A DNA stretch of 64,000 nt from Phycisphaerae bacterium (GCA_012729015.1 JAAYDY010000042.1:141608-205607); one strand, 5' to 3'. Counted from the first letter of the stretch, positions 15,996-24,966 are shown. Translations and numbers: made by a program. Notes: generated by a model from the sequence alone, not told the origin.

Positions 15996-18695
15996 ATGGC
16001 GAAGAAGCAATCGGACCAGGCAAGACGCGCGAAGGCATTCTACGTCCAGGGCACGCACTGGGACCGCGAGTGGTACCTGCCGTTTCAGCAGTTCCGCGCG
16101 CGGCTCGTGTTCTGCATCGACAAACTCCTGGACATCATGGAGCGGAACAAGCACTTCCGCTCGTTCTTCCTCGACGGGCAGACGGCCGTGGTCGGCGACT
16201 ACCTGGCGATCCGTCCGGAGAACGAGAAGCGGCTGATGAAACTCGTCCGCTCGGGCCGCATCCTGGTGGGCCCGTGGTTCGTCATGCCCGACGAGTCGCT
16301 CGTCAGCGGCGAGGCCCTGGTTCGCAACTTTCTGCTCGGTTTCCGCCAAGCCCGGGCCATGGGCGTCGAGCCGATGCGTGTGGGCTACATCTGCGACATG
16401 TTCGGCCACAACAGCCAGTTCCCCCAGGTGCTGCGCGGTTTCGGCATCGACAGCGCCGTCTTCTTCCGGGGCCAGAGCGATTCGGTCCAGCCGCCGCCGT
16501 ACCATTGGCAAGCCTCCGACGGCAGCCGCGTGATGGCCGTGAAGCTCCCCGATGGCGGCGGCTATGGCATGTGCACCATGGTGACCCGCCTGCGAAGGCG
16601 AGAGCCGGGCGAGGAGCCGCTCGGCAGTGAGGCCGATGCCGAGGCCGTCGTCGCCCTGGCCGCCGCCGAACGGCAGCGCACCGGCCTCGACGCCGTGCTC
16701 CTGCTGGACGCGCACGACCACATGCCGCCCGAGGAGGCGATGGTGGACATCCTCGCCCGCGCCGACGCCAGAAGCGAGGACTGCGAATTCCTCTGGAGCG
16801 ACTTCAACGAGTTCCTTGCCGCCGTGCGACCGGAATCGGACCAATGGCCCGCCGTCAAGGGCGAGTTGCGCGATCCGGCCAAGATCCGCGGCAACGTCCT
16901 TCTGAACAACGTCCTGTCGAGCCGTGTTCATCTGAAACAGGCCAACGTCCGTTGCCAGACGCTTCTGGAAGCGTGGGCCGAGCCGATGGCGGTGCTGGCG
17001 TCGCCGCAGGGGTTCGACGGAGCGGCCACGAGCATTGCCCTGGCCTGGAGATACCTGCTGCTGAATCACCCGCACGACAGCATCTGCGGGTGCAGCCTCG
17101 ACCAGGTCCACAGCGACATGGCCTACCGCTTCGACCAGTCGCGAATGCTGGCGGAGATCGTGCGACGCGATGCGGCCGAGGCCGTCGCGCAGGCCACACG
17201 GATCGATCGCGAGGGCATCGCCCTGGCCATCCAGGCGTGGAATCCCCTGCCCGTCGAGCGCGACGCCGTGGTAGACCTGCGACTGCCTCTGCCCGAACGC
17301 GATCAGATGCGGCGAACGACCCACGACCAGATGCGGTTCCAGACCTTCGAGCTTCTGGACGAGGACGGCCGCGAGGTGCCCTATCAGAAACTGGCCGATC
17401 TGCCGCCGGAGCCCGCGCCGTGGATGTCGGCGCGAGGAACGCCGCTGTTTGCCGGCGTCACGCCCGTCGAGGTGGCCGTGCGGCTGCGGTTGCCCGCCTG
17501 CGGTTACCGCACGTTGCGTGCCCGGTGGCTGGAGCAGACCCGGCTGATCGGCGGCACGATGAGCCCCGGTCCCGGCGTCATGGAGAACGAGCATCTGCGC
17601 GTCGAGATTCAGCCGAACGGCACGTTCGACCTGACCGACAAGCGTAACGGCGCCGCGTACCGCGGCCTCGGCCTCCTGGAAGACATGGCCGACATCGGCG
17701 ACGGGTGGAACCACTTCTCGCCCACGTGCGACGAGATCCACAGCAGCCTGGCTTCGGCGGCCTCCGTGGCCAGGGTGGCCGACGGCGACCAGAAGGTGAC
17801 GTACCGCGTCACGCACCGCCTGCCGCTGCCGGCCCGGTTCGACAACGAGTCGCGGCGACGAAGCGGCCAGACGCTCGACCTTGTCGTGGCCACCGACGTG
17901 ACGCTGCGCCAAGGCGCCGACACCGTGGAATGCACCACGACCGTCCACAACATGATCCGCGACCATTCGCTGAGGGTTCTGCTGCCGACGGACCTTCAGA
18001 CCGACGAGGTCCTCGCGGAAACGCCGTTCGACGTGGTTCGCCGCAGTGTGACCCTTCGGGATCCGAGCCAGTGGCGCGAACCGGACCAGGACGTCAAGCC
18101 GATCACGAGCTTCGTCGGAACTCACGACGGCAAGCGCGGGCTGTTCGTCACGACCGAAGGGTTGCATGAGGCGGGCCTTCGCGACGACCGGCGGCGCAGT
18201 CTGGTCCTGACGCTCCTGCGGGCGTTTCCGCGCAACTGGAGCACGAACGTTCGCGACCAGGTCGGCGGCCAACTGCTGCACGATGTGACGTTGCGGTGGC
18301 AGGTAGCCCCGGTGGCCGGCCCCTTGAAGGCCGCCGAGATGGCGATGAAGGCCCGGGCTCTGACGGCAGGCGTGTATCTGCACCCCATGCGACTGGTCGG
18401 GGACGCGCCGTCGCTGCCGCCGACCCGGAGTCTGATGGCGCTGGACAAGGGACACCTGACCCTGACCGCCCTGAAGGCGTCCGAGGCGGGCACCACGGCC
18501 GTGGCACGCCTGGTGAACCTGTCGGACCGCAGCGCCCGGGACAGCCTCCGGTTCGCCCGGAAGGTCCGGCGGTTTCGCCCGTGCACACTGGAGGAGACGC
18601 CCGCCGGCGCCTGGCAGAAGCCGCAGGACGGCCGCGTGGACATCGAGGCACGCCCGCGGCAGATCGTCAGCCTGGAAATCGAGTGGGCCGACTGA
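15996..18695 (+). CDS. Glycoside hydrolase family 38 (alpha-mannosidase-like)
   Basis: 899 aa from the ATG at 15996 with GGAGG upstream; an in-frame upstream ATG lacks such a site. No signal peptide, so cytosolic. The N-terminal GH38 catalytic domain opens with VQGTHWDREWYLPFQQFR and includes YICDMFGHNSQFPQVLRGFG, where family members carry the catalytic Asp, and LNHPHDSICGCSLDQVHSDM. A helical middle domain and a large C-terminal beta-sandwich (residues ~480-899) follow, as in bacterial cytosolic mannosidases. Likely removes alpha-linked mannose from imported glycans. glmS lies immediately downstream, 121 bases away. Confidence 0.9.
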   Translation: MAKKQSDQARRAKAFYVQGTHWDREWYLPFQQFRARLVFCIDKLLDIMERNKHFRSFFLDGQTAVVGDYLAIRPENEKRLMKLVRSGRILVGPWFVMPDESLVSGEALVRNFLLGFRQARAMGVEPMRVGYICDMFGHNSQFPQVLRGFGIDSAVFFRGQSDSVQPPPYHWQASDGSRVMAVKLPDGGGYGMCTMVTRLRRREPGEEPLGSEADAEAVVALAAAERQRTGLDAVLLLDAHDHMPPEEAMVDILARADARSEDCEFLWSDFNEFLAAVRPESDQWPAVKGELRDPAKIRGNVLLNNVLSSRVHLKQANVRCQTLLEAWAEPMAVLASPQGFDGAATSIALAWRYLLLNHPHDSICGCSLDQVHSDMAYRFDQSRMLAEIVRRDAAEAVAQATRIDREGIALAIQAWNPLPVERDAVVDLRLPLPERDQMRRTTHDQMRFQTFELLDEDGREVPYQKLADLPPEPAPWMSARGTPLFAGVTPVEVAVRLRLPACGYRTLRARWLEQTRLIGGTMSPGPGVMENEHLRVEIQPNGTFDLTDKRNGAAYRGLGLLEDMADIGDGWNHFSPTCDEIHSSLASAASVARVADGDQKVTYRVTHRLPLPARFDNESRRRSGQTLDLVVATDVTLRQGADTVECTTTVHNMIRDHSLRVLLPTDLQTDEVLAETPFDVVRRSVTLRDPSQWREPDQDVKPITSFVGTHDGKRGLFVTTEGLHEAGLRDDRRRSLVLTLLRAFPRNWSTNVRDQVGGQLLHDVTLRWQVAPVAGPLKAAEMAMKARALTAGVYLHPMRLVGDAPSLPPTRSLMALDKGHLTLTALKASEAGTTAVARLVNLSDRSARDSLRFARKVRRFRPCTLEETPAGAWQKPQDGRVDIEARPRQIVSLEIEWAD

Positions 18696-18816
18696 TCGAG
18701 TCCACTTGCGCCTGCAGGCCAACCGCCTCATGTGCCGATAAACCACGGCAACAGGCGGCCGCGCCTGTGCGGTCGATTCTCTGCCCCGGGAACGCAGAGC
18801 CAGTGAGGATTGCACC

Positions 18817-20646
18817 ATGTGCGGAATCGTTGCATATCTGGGCCAGCGCCGCGCGCAGCCCATCCTGATCGAGGGCCTGAAGCGTCTTGAGTACCGCGGT
18901 TACGACTCGGCCGGCGTGGCCATCCGCTGCGCCGACGGAATGCATCTGGCCAAAGCGGTCGGGCGCATCATGATGCTCGAAAACGAGGCGGCTCTGCGCT
19001 CCTGCGACGCCGGCACGCTGGGCATCGCCCACACGCGATGGGCCACGCACGGCGGCCCCTCGGTCGAAAACGCCCACCCGCACACCGACGCATCCGGCAA
19101 GCTGGCTGTCGTGCACAACGGCATCATCGAGAACCACTCGGCCCTTCGCAAGCTCCTCGAGCAGGAAGGCGTCGTGTTCCGCAGCGAGACCGACAGCGAG
19201 GTGCTGCCCCACCTGTTCGCCAAGTACTATCGCGGCGACCTGGCCGAGGCGGTCCGACAGGGCCTCAAGGAAGTCCGCGGCACCTATGGCATCGCGGTCA
19301 TCCACGCCGACAATCCCGACGCCCTCGTGGCCGCCCGCAACGGCAGCCCCCTCATCGTCGGCATCGGCGACGGCGAGTTCGTCGTCGCCAGCGACGCCTC
19401 GGCGATCATCGCCCACACGACCCGCGTCGTCTACCTGGAGGATCGCGAGATCGTGACGCTCACTCGCGACGGGTTTTCCACGTCAACGATCGACGCCGTG
19501 CCCACGAGCAAGGAAATCCAGGAAGTCGAGTGGGACCTCGAGCAGATCGAGAAGAAGGGCTACGCCCACTTCATGCTGAAGGAGATTTACGAGCAGCCGG
19601 AGAGTCTGGCCGACACGACGCGCGGACGCATCGACATCGAGGAGGCGACGGCCGTGCTCGGCGGCCTCCGGGCCTTCGCCAAGGAACTCACACGCGCCAA
19701 GCGGATTATCCTGACCGGCTGCGGCACGGCGTGGCACTCCGCCCTGATCGGCGAGTACCTGTTCGAGGATCTCGCGCGGATTCCGGTCGAGGTCGAATAC
19801 GCCAGCGAGTTCCGTTACCGCAACCCGATCATCGAGGACGGAACGGTCGTCGTGGCGATCAGCCAGAGCGGCGAGACGGCCGACACGCTGGCGGCGGTGC
19901 GCGAGGCACGCAACAAGGGCGCCCTGACGCTGGGCATCGTGAACGTGGTCGGCTCCACGATCGCACGCGAGACCGACGCGGGCGTCTACCTGCACGCCGG
20001 GCCGGAAATCGGCGTGGCCAGCACCAAGGCGTTCACCAGCCAGGTCATGGTGCTCTTCCTGATGACGCTGTTCCTCGGCCGACGGCGGCACATGGCCCAC
20101 CACCACGCCGTGAACATCATCCAGGCCCTGACCCGAGTGCCCGACCAGGTGCGAGACCTGCTCAAGCAGGACGGACACATCGAGGAAATCGCCCGCACCT
20201 ACAAGGACCGCGAGAACTGGCTCTACCTGGGCCGCGGCTACAACTTCCCGATCGCCCTCGAAGGGGCCCTCAAGCTCAAGGAAATCAGCTACGTCCACGC
20301 CGAGGGATTGCCCGCGGCCGAGATGAAGCACGGCCCCATCGCCCTGATTACGCCCGACATGCCGGTGGTCTTCCTGGCCAACCGCGGGCTCCAGTACGAC
20401 AAGATCATGAGCAACATCGAAGAGGTCCGAAGCCGCGGCGGCAGGGTCATCGCCGTCGCCACCGAGGGCGACGAAGAAATCGGCAGCCATGCCGACCACG
20501 TCATCCGCGTGCCGGACGTCGGCGAGTCGCTTCAGCCGCTGCTGAACGTCGTGCCGCTGCAACTCCTGGCGTACCACGTGGCCGTCATGCGAGGCTGCGC
20601 CGTGGACAAGCCGCGGAACCTCGCCAAGAGCGTCACGGTGGAGTAG
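18817..20646 (+). CDS. glmS: Glutamine--fructose-6-phosphate aminotransferase (isomerising)
   Basis: 609 aa, full length. Cys2 of MCGIVAYLG is the N-terminal nucleophile of the glutaminase domain (LEYRGYDSAG, HTRWATHG). Two SIS domains follow, with TGCGTAWHSALIGEYLFE, SQSGETADTLAA and the C-terminal DKPRNLAKSVTVE that closes the sugar site. It makes glucosamine-6-phosphate, the entry to UDP-GlcNAc for peptidoglycan. The ribosome site is GAGG eight bases upstream. I found no glmS ribozyme in the 120-base leader. Confidence 0.98.
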   Translation: MCGIVAYLGQRRAQPILIEGLKRLEYRGYDSAGVAIRCADGMHLAKAVGRIMMLENEAALRSCDAGTLGIAHTRWATHGGPSVENAHPHTDASGKLAVVHNGIIENHSALRKLLEQEGVVFRSETDSEVLPHLFAKYYRGDLAEAVRQGLKEVRGTYGIAVIHADNPDALVAARNGSPLIVGIGDGEFVVASDASAIIAHTTRVVYLEDREIVTLTRDGFSTSTIDAVPTSKEIQEVEWDLEQIEKKGYAHFMLKEIYEQPESLADTTRGRIDIEEATAVLGGLRAFAKELTRAKRIILTGCGTAWHSALIGEYLFEDLARIPVEVEYASEFRYRNPIIEDGTVVVAISQSGETADTLAAVREARNKGALTLGIVNVVGSTIARETDAGVYLHAGPEIGVASTKAFTSQVMVLFLMTLFLGRRRHMAHHHAVNIIQALTRVPDQVRDLLKQDGHIEEIARTYKDRENWLYLGRGYNFPIALEGALKLKEISYVHAEGLPAAEMKHGPIALITPDMPVVFLANRGLQYDKIMSNIEEVRSRGGRVIAVATEGDEEIGSHADHVIRVPDVGESLQPLLNVVPLQLLAYHVAVMRGCAVDKPRNLAKSVTVE

Positions 20647-20685
20647 CCCTCCTGCTGCAACGGAGTGCCCTGACCCAACAAAAGA

Positions 20686-20717
20686 AAACGCCCGACTCGC
20701 AAGAGCCGGGCGTTTTT
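20686..20717 (+). terminator. Rho-independent terminator of glmS
   Basis: A 13-base arm AAACGCCCGACTC (20686-20698), loop GCAA, and arm GAGCCGGGCGTTT with one mismatch, ending in a five-T run. Located 40 bases after the glmS stop. Confidence 0.85.
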
Positions 20718-21040
20718 CGATGGTAGACCCCCGCCGTCAGGCCGTAAGAAGCATTTGAAATCAACCCACAGTGTAAGTGGTGACCAAGTGCTGCAAGTCA
20801 TGGCTGCCCCGACGTGCGGAGCGTGCTCGTCGCAGCGACATTGCCGGTCCCCGTGTGAGTGTATCGGTTGTTTCAATAAGCTCCTAAACACGAACCAGGC
20901 AGAGGCTCTATTCACTTGTCAGGAGGGCCGCGAGGCCCTCGGTGCTTCCTTGTTCTTATCGGGCACGCCGTCCAGAAACTTTAGGCGCTTCCGACAGCAT
21001 CCGATCCTTCGTTCCCGCCCTCTACCGTCATTATATCCGA
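20718..21040. other. Gene-free gap between convergent glmS and pheT
   Basis: About 320 bases. It contains one small GC hairpin (GAGGGCC, loop GCGA, GGCCCTC, 20924-20941) that may end pheT transcription, though no T-run follows it on the minus strand. I see no tRNA, repeat or coding sequence. Confidence 0.35.
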
Positions 21041-23071
21041 TTACTGTCCGGCCGCGCGCAACTCTGCGGCGAGTTTCTCGCGAAATGCCGCCAGAATCCG
21101 TTCCTGGAATGCGTCGGCCTGTTCGTGGGTCAAGGTGGACTCCTGGTCGCGAAAACGCAGCCGCAGTGCGATGCATTTCCTGCCGGTGGGAATCGGCTTG
21201 CCGCGATAGAGACTGACGTACTGGACATCCTCCAGTTGCGACGCCCCTGCCCCGCGCGCCGCCGCGTCCATGTCGCGCCACGGCACGCCCTCGTCCACGA
21301 TCAGGGCCAGGTCGCGCTCGATCGCCGGAAGCTGCGGCACCGGACGGTATCGCGGCGTCAGTTGGGCCGCGGTCACGAGAGGTTCAAGCTCGATCTCGGC
21401 CACCCACGGCGCATGACGGAACTTCAGACGTTTGCACACGCCGTCGCCCAGGAGGCCGCAGAAACCGATCACCGCTCCATCGAATACCAGGTCGGCCTGC
21501 CACTGAGCGTCAAGCTCGGCCACCCGCGCGGTCGGCCGCCGCTCGATCCGCCCCTGAAGCCCCAGCCGCGACGCCAGCGTTTCCAGAACGCCGCAGCCGT
21601 CCTCGGGCTCGTCGTCCGTCAGCAGGGCCAGATGCACCGCCTCGTGAGGCATGGCCTGGCCCGGCCGGTCGCGGAACGCCCGGGCCACCTCGAACATGGC
21701 CACCTCGCCCCGGCCGGCGTCCTGGTTGTTGCGCTTCGCCTGGAGCAGCCCCGGCAGCACGCTCTTGCGGACAAACGTGGCCGCGGCCAGCGCCGTCCCG
21801 CGCGTCGCCAGCGGCGCCGTGTCGTCGCCCGGCGAGAACATCGACGCCGACTCCGCATCCGTCAGCGTAATCGTGATCGCCTCCTGGTAGCCTGCCGCCG
21901 TCAGGGTCGATTCGATCGCGTGCCGCACCTCTTCGCGCCGCGTCGTCACGGGGGCCGCCGTCGGCACGTGCTTCAGGTACGGCACCTTGTCGTACCCGTA
22001 GACGCGGGCGATCTCTTCCACCAGGTCGATGTCGCGCGTCAGGTCGCGGCGGAACGCCGGCGGCAGCACCTCCACCGTCTCGCCGTCCTCGCCCAGCACC
22101 TCGATGCCCAGCGCCCGGAGAATCCGCAGCGACTCGCCGCGCGGCACGTCGATGCCCAACACCCTGCGAATCAGGCCGAAGCCGAACCGGATGGCCGACG
22201 GACGCGACGGCTCCGTACGCACGTCGATCATCCCGCGCGCCGCCGTGCCGCCGGCGGTCTCCAGAATCAACCGGCACGCCCTGCGGCTCGCCCAATCCAC
22301 GCCGTCGTAGTCCACGCCGCGCTCGAAACGGTAGCTCGAATCGCTCATCAGTTGCGTCCGACGGCTCGTCGTCCGCACGCTCAACGGATCGAACTTCGCC
22401 GACTCCAGCAACACGTGGACCGTCCGCTCAGTCACCTCCGTATCCAGCCCGCCCATCACCCCGGCCATGGCCACCGGACGACGCGCGTCGGCAATCACCA
22501 GGTCGCCGGCCGTCATCGTGTGCCGCGAATGGTCGATGGCCTCGAACAACTCGCCGTCCCGGGCCCGGCGAACCACAATCCGGTGCTCGGACAGGCGGTC
22601 GTAATCGAACGCGTGCAAGGGCTGACCGTGCTCGTACAGGATGAAGTTCGTCACGTCCACGACGTTGTTGACCGGCCGCAGGCCGATGGCCTCGATCCGC
22701 CGCACGAGCCACTGCGGGCTCGGCCCGACCTTCACGTTGCGGAGCACCCGGGCCGTGTAGCGCGGGCAACCCTGGGCGTCGGCGACCTCGACGGAAGCCA
22801 GGCCGCACACGTCCTCGGCCCCTTCCTGGAAATCCGCCGACGGGACAACAAACTCCGCCCCCGTGATCGCCGCCAGTTCGCGCGCCACGCCAAGATGCCC
22901 GAGACAGTCCGGGCGGTTGCTGCCGACCTCGACATCCAGCAGCGCGTCGCCGTCGGCCAGCGGTTCGACGCTGTCCACGTTCAGCCCGGCCATGGTCATT
23001 CGCCGCACGGCCTCGTCCAGCGACCCGCCGAACCTGACGTACTCGAGCAACCATTTCCACGATACGTTCAT
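21041..23071 (-). CDS. pheT: Phenylalanyl-tRNA synthetase beta subunit lacking the EMAP-type domain
   Basis: 676 aa from the ATG at 23071 (GAGGA seven bases upstream). The N-terminal B1 segment MNVSWKWLLEYVRFGGSLDE runs directly into LLDVEVGSNRPDCLGHLGVARELAAITG, skipping the ~110-residue OB-fold tRNA-binding insertion normally found there. B3/B4 (VNNVVDVTNFILYEHGQPLHAFD), B5, the synthetase-like core (SYRFERGVDYDGVDWASRRA) and a C-terminal anticodon-binding FDX-ACB domain (PAIERDLALIVDEGV) are present. It charges tRNA-Phe together with PheS, which is not adjacent here. Confidence 0.95.
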   Translation of the reverse strand: MNVSWKWLLEYVRFGGSLDEAVRRMTMAGLNVDSVEPLADGDALLDVEVGSNRPDCLGHLGVARELAAITGAEFVVPSADFQEGAEDVCGLASVEVADAQGCPRYTARVLRNVKVGPSPQWLVRRIEAIGLRPVNNVVDVTNFILYEHGQPLHAFDYDRLSEHRIVVRRARDGELFEAIDHSRHTMTAGDLVIADARRPVAMAGVMGGLDTEVTERTVHVLLESAKFDPLSVRTTSRRTQLMSDSSYRFERGVDYDGVDWASRRACRLILETAGGTAARGMIDVRTEPSRPSAIRFGFGLIRRVLGIDVPRGESLRILRALGIEVLGEDGETVEVLPPAFRRDLTRDIDLVEEIARVYGYDKVPYLKHVPTAAPVTTRREEVRHAIESTLTAAGYQEAITITLTDAESASMFSPGDDTAPLATRGTALAAATFVRKSVLPGLLQAKRNNQDAGRGEVAMFEVARAFRDRPGQAMPHEAVHLALLTDDEPEDGCGVLETLASRLGLQGRIERRPTARVAELDAQWQADLVFDGAVIGFCGLLGDGVCKRLKFRHAPWVAEIELEPLVTAAQLTPRYRPVPQLPAIERDLALIVDEGVPWRDMDAAARGAGASQLEDVQYVSLYRGKPIPTGRKCIALRLRFRDQESTLTHEQADAFQERILAAFREKLAAELRAAGQ

Positions 23072-23162
23072 GACCATTCCTCGCGTGTGGGAAAGCCAGC
23101 GACGGCCCTCGAAACGAGGATTATAGGACATCGCGACGGGGTGTCAAGTTCGCGGGACGACG

Positions 23163-23264
23163 GGGTGCGTTAACGTTCTTGGGGCCGTACCGTAGCACGG
23201 GCATCTTGCCCGTGAGTGGCGGGGGCAGGAATGCCCCTGCTTTCCCCGAAATGTTAATGCACCC
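23163..23264. mobile_element. Element C: small palindromic element with terminal inverted repeats
   Basis: About 102 bases. The ends pair imperfectly over 21-22 bp: left GGGTGCGTTAACGTTCTTGG, right (reverse complement) GGGTGCATTAACATTTCGGG. Between them are two hairpins of opposite polarity: CACGGGCATCTTGCCCGTG (23196-23214) and GGGGCAGGAATGCCCC (23222-23237). The hairpins are of the same kind as those in element D (35589-35739), and the GGGTGC end matches element B. Confidence 0.6.
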
Positions 23265-23279
23265 GGACGACGACGTTCC

Positions 23280-23402
23280 ATCCGCGCCGGTCGTGCCTTC
23301 GTCGAGCTCTTCGCCGACGACTCCAGGTTTGTGCGCGGGCTGAAGGCGGCGCAGCAGAAGCTCCAGGCCTTCGGCCGCACGATGGGTGGCGCGGGCCATT
23401 GA
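23280..23402 (+). pseudogene. Fragment resembling the start of a phage tail tape-measure protein
   Basis: In frame from 23280 the translation begins IRAGRAFVELFADDSRFVRG and continues LKAAQQKLQAFGRTMGG before a TGA at 23400-23402. This resembles the N-terminal opening of tape-measure-like proteins in some phages. There is no start codon or ribosome site and no tail genes nearby, so it looks like a fossil. A diverged, internally deleted copy lies at 24428-24518. Confidence 0.4.
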
Positions 23403-23499
23403 GAACGGGCAGCGCCAGGTCACGCGCGAGCAGGTGGATGCGGCCTTCTTGCGGGCGGATGCGGCGGATGCGAAGTGGGCGGAGGCACCGAGGAGATGA
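23359..23499 (+). pseudogene. Fragment resembling an ATPase C-terminus
   Basis: A frame overlapping the preceding fossil ends with the residues RWVARAIENGQRQVTREQV and DAAFLRADAADAKWAEAPRR before a TGA at 23497-23499. The AIENGQ..VTREQVDAAF pattern resembles the C-terminal end of AAA-type ATPases such as those of transposons and Mu-like phages. It lacks any ATPase core, so it is a remnant at best; the family call is tentative. Confidence 0.3.
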
Positions 23500-23513
23500 A
23501 GGCTAGCCTTCAT
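23496..23513. repeat. Perfect 18-bp palindrome at a stop codon
   Basis: ATGAAGGCTAGCCTTCAT is its own reverse complement. It covers the TGA of the plus-strand fossil and the TAG of the minus-strand gene that begins at 24339. Confidence 0.6.
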
Positions 23514-24339
23514 TTGACCCCGTGCTTTGCAGGGTTAACGGCAATGGGAATTCGCAATGGCAGCGGCCACACTCGACCAGCAGTCGCGGTTCGATCCAGG
23601 AACCTGGTAAGGAGTTGTCGCCATTCCATCGAACGCCATTCAACCTGAGTCTGCCGCGAATTACAGAAGGAGTGTCAATCGATGATGGTTCCAACTCCAA
23701 GTCGCCATCAAGGTCGTGAACCGTGTCTTTCCACAGCCTGCTGCCACCAGAAGACACGGTCCAGCGTATTCCACGCAGCAGCACGCGGATACTGCCTTCG
23801 GCAGCACGCTTTGAGCCCGCGTTGACCGTGAAATCGGCCCACTGCCCGGGCTGCATGTCCGGCGGTGCCAGGCAAAGCCGCCATGAGCGCACGCATCGCT
23901 TGCGAGCAATGAAGCGCACCGCCGCATAGGCGAGCCATAGTGTGAGGAGCGTTGGCGCCAGCGGCGCCAGGATCAAGATAGGTTTCTGCTGAAATGAAGT
24001 ATTCTCCACAACCACGAGCCAACTCATTATGGTAAACGCGGCAACCATCAGTAGGAGCAGCATTCCAGCGGCTGTGGAGCCGAGGATTGGCCTTATAGGC
24101 AGCCCCTTCTGAAACGCAAGCATGTCCCGGTGTTCTTCGCGACGATCCATCACCGGACGGAGGAAGAAACCGTAAACGAGGAAGCCTCCGGAAATGATGA
24201 AGACGAGCGGAAGGATAATCGCTAGCGGGTGGCGTTTTCCCTGAGAAACAAACGCAATTAGTGCCACCAAGCCCGTGAGGGCTGTAAGGCCGCCAACAAC
24301 GCAGGCCAGGTATGAGGGAAGCCGGAGTATGGTCCGCAT
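23503..24339 (-). CDS. Uncharacterised membrane protein (about four helices)
   Basis: 278 aa, no family recognised. Hydrophobic segments lie near residues 10-30, 40-60, 88-110 and 120-140, followed by a soluble C-terminal half of ~135 residues rich in beta-strand-like sequence, with a CGRCHCEF motif near the C-terminus. Base composition is visibly less GC-rich than its neighbours, and the gene is bracketed by related repeat copies (23280-23499 and 24428-24518), both signs of acquisition. The start ATG at 24339 gives the hydrophobic N-terminus MRTILRLPSYLACVVGGL. Confidence 0.6.
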   Translation of the reverse strand: MRTILRLPSYLACVVGGLTALTGLVALIAFVSQGKRHPLAIILPLVFIISGGFLVYGFFLRPVMDRREEHRDMLAFQKGLPIRPILGSTAAGMLLLLMVAAFTIMSWLVVVENTSFQQKPILILAPLAPTLLTLWLAYAAVRFIARKRCVRSWRLCLAPPDMQPGQWADFTVNAGSKRAAEGSIRVLLRGIRWTVSSGGSRLWKDTVHDLDGDLELEPSSIDTPSVIRGRLRLNGVRWNGDNSLPGSWIEPRLLVECGRCHCEFPLPLTLQSTGSNEG

Positions 24340-24427
24340 TTCGTTTCTCCAAAGTGCGATTCTAGATTCGTCCAGTCGCTACTGCAAGTGCGTACTGCAA
24401 CAGGCATCGCATAAGTTCAGCGGGTTC

Positions 24428-24518
24428 CGTCCGCGCCGGTCGCGCCTTCGTCGAACCGCTTGCCGACGGCTCAAAGCTCGTGCGCGGTCGGATGCTGCGA
24501 TGCGAAGTGGGCGGAGGC
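24428..24518 (+). pseudogene. Internally deleted copy of the 23280-23499 fossils
   Basis: Frame VRAGRAFVEPLADGSKLVRG matches the first fossil. The sequence then jumps directly to a stretch matching the end of the second fossil (GATGCGAAGTGGGCGGAGG). About 130 bases present in the longer copy are missing. Together the copies form diverged direct repeats around the 23503-24339 gene. Confidence 0.4.
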
Positions 24519-24539
24519 GAGAGAGAGAGAGAGAGAGAG
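24519..24539. repeat. (GA)n microsatellite
   Basis: About ten to eleven uninterrupted GA dinucleotides followed by a broken continuation (GTAGAGAG). It lies about 20 bases beyond the 3' end of the small membrane-protein gene. Such pure dinucleotide tracts are rare in bacterial chromosomes. Confidence 0.8.
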
Positions 24540-24561
24540 TAGAGAGCTGAGGCATCAGGTA

Positions 24562-24897
24562 TCAGTAGCGAATGCCCGTCTTGGCGAGTGCTGTCGCGGC
24601 AGCGATAACACAGATCGCAAGGCTCACGAACCATGCCGGATGCCTTGCCTTGATCGCGAGGATGAGGGGGACGACGGCAATGAGAAACACCCCAGCGGTT
24701 GACCACTGCGCCTTGTCGTAAAAGGGCTCAGGCGACACGGGCGGTTTCGCACGATCTGGGCCCTCTCGGACGGCCTTGTCTGCTGCGACATGGGCGTCAG
24801 CATACTGCGAGTGGTAGTGGATCGCCGCGAGGAGTAATGCCACGGCCGCGACAGCGAACAGCGCGGCAATTGATGAGTGGACCAGCGTTCTCTTCAT
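24562..24897 (-). CDS. Small uncharacterised membrane protein (three helices)
   Basis: 111 aa from the ATG at 24897 (GGAG about ten bases upstream). One helix near residues 8-26, a polar loop of ~40 residues (HSQYADAHVAADKAVREGPD), then two helices near 66-82 and 88-105. No recognised domain. It lies in the accessory stretch between the fossil copy at 24428 and the repeat at 24967; expression and function are unknown. Confidence 0.55.
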   Translation of the reverse strand: MKRTLVHSSIAALFAVAAVALLLAAIHYHSQYADAHVAADKAVREGPDRAKPPVSPEPFYDKAQWSTAGVFLIAVVPLILAIKARHPAWFVSLAICVIAAATALAKTGIRY

Positions 24898-24966
24898 GGT
24901 CTTGGCTCCGCCTGTTCTTGCCAGCATATGCAGAAGCAAGGGAAAACACAAGCACGCCTGTTCAGG

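Noticed and set aside
18696..18816. glmS ribozyme upstream of glmS
   Set aside because: The 120-base leader is too short and shows none of the conserved ribozyme core; it is mostly restricted to Gram-positive bacteria.
15702..18863. Very long open frame antisense to the GH38 gene (about 1050 codons)
   Set aside because: Same cause: it is the complement of a clear GH38 enzyme and starts in element B, with no domain of its own.
20718..21040. tRNA gene in the glmS-pheT gap
   Set aside because: No T-loop GGTTCGA-type sequence or acceptor pairing was found on either strand.
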